DNA of 21,152 nt from CAYSLA01 sp964431685. Its GTDB lineage: Bacteria > Armatimonadota > UBA5829. The stretch spans positions 1 to 21,152 of the forward strand of contig CAYSLA010000051.1 in the NCBI GenBank assembly GCA_964431685.1. Direction: 5' to 3'. This document shows positions 21,070 to 21,152 of this stretch, piece after piece. The translations under genes were made by a program, and so were the position numbers. The notes under the pieces were generated by a model. The model had not been told where the DNA came from and ran no database searches. It was given only the letters and a program-made list of their open reading frames with translations. Position 1 is the first letter of the stretch; each line of letters starts with the position of its first letter.

Positions 21070-21152
21070 ATGAACAACGCACGTTTTCTGTCCGGCGAAT
21101 CGGACATCTTTGTGGGCAGACGCAGCAGACTGAAGAGGTATCTGGTCTGCTC
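21070..21152 (+). CDS. unidentified gene, N-terminal 27 codons only
   Basis: ATG at 21070 is preceded by TTGGAG at a spacing of 8 bases and by a good promoter, which supports a real gene. The visible protein starts MNNARFLSGESDIFVGRRSR and continues without a stop to the window edge. It is too short to assign a family. It is transcribed divergently from the FHA protein gene. Confidence 0.55.
   Translation, partial: MNNARFLSGESDIFVGRRSRLKRYLVC

Overview
The window is a piece of a bacterial chromosome with moderately high GC content. It most likely comes from an uncultivated anaerobe in a draft or metagenome assembly, since a run of exactly 100 N lies inside one gene. The bulk is a long minus-strand operon for multimeric [FeFe] hydrogenases, the hallmark of fermentative or syntrophic anaerobes that balance ferredoxin and NAD(P)H by making or consuming H2. 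The sequence does not fix the phylum; nothing seen points to archaea.

Left edge (1-1182): the 3' part of a group II intron on the plus strand. It has a reverse transcriptase/maturase with a frameshift in its C-terminal part, followed by ribozyme domains V and VI. A short flank with hairpins comes next, including a 12-bp stem that probably terminates the hydrogenase operon.

Hydrogenase operon (14861 down to 1183, 13 genes). In transcription order: DRTGG protein, SpoIIAB-like ATPase, HydS-like sensory [FeFe] hydrogenase, second DRTGG protein, PHP-domain protein, second GHKL ATPase, HndB-like ferredoxin. Next comes electron-transfer module 2: HndA-like, a NuoF-GltD fusion, and an HndD-like catalytic subunit. 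A 92-bp tandem repeat follows, then module 1: HndA-like, an HndC-like subunit whose N-terminal 2Fe-2S cysteines are all lost, and a second HndD-like subunit. Many genes overlap by a few bases. The operon starts at a perfect-consensus sigma-70 promoter (TTGACA, 17 bp, TATAAT), and an 18-bp palindrome resembling a Rex (NADH/NAD+ sensor) operator sits just before the first start codon. The natural reading is that the distal genes make two NAD(P)H/ferredoxin-linked hydrogenases, while the proximal genes sense H2 or redox state and pass on a signal. No HydE, HydF or HydG maturases are present, so they must be encoded elsewhere.

Right part (14862-21152): a divergent Gfo/Idh/MocA oxidoreductase converges on an L-rhamnose isomerase-like gene, suggesting sugar metabolism. 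Then comes a minus-strand group of an FHA-domain membrane protein, a Ser/Thr protein kinase overlapping it by 4 bp, and smpB with its own TATAAT directly at the start codon. At the right edge a plus-strand promoter, ribosome binding site and 27 codons of an unidentified gene run off the window. Several hairpin-forming intergenic repeats are scattered through the region. No tRNA, rRNA or CRISPR array was seen.
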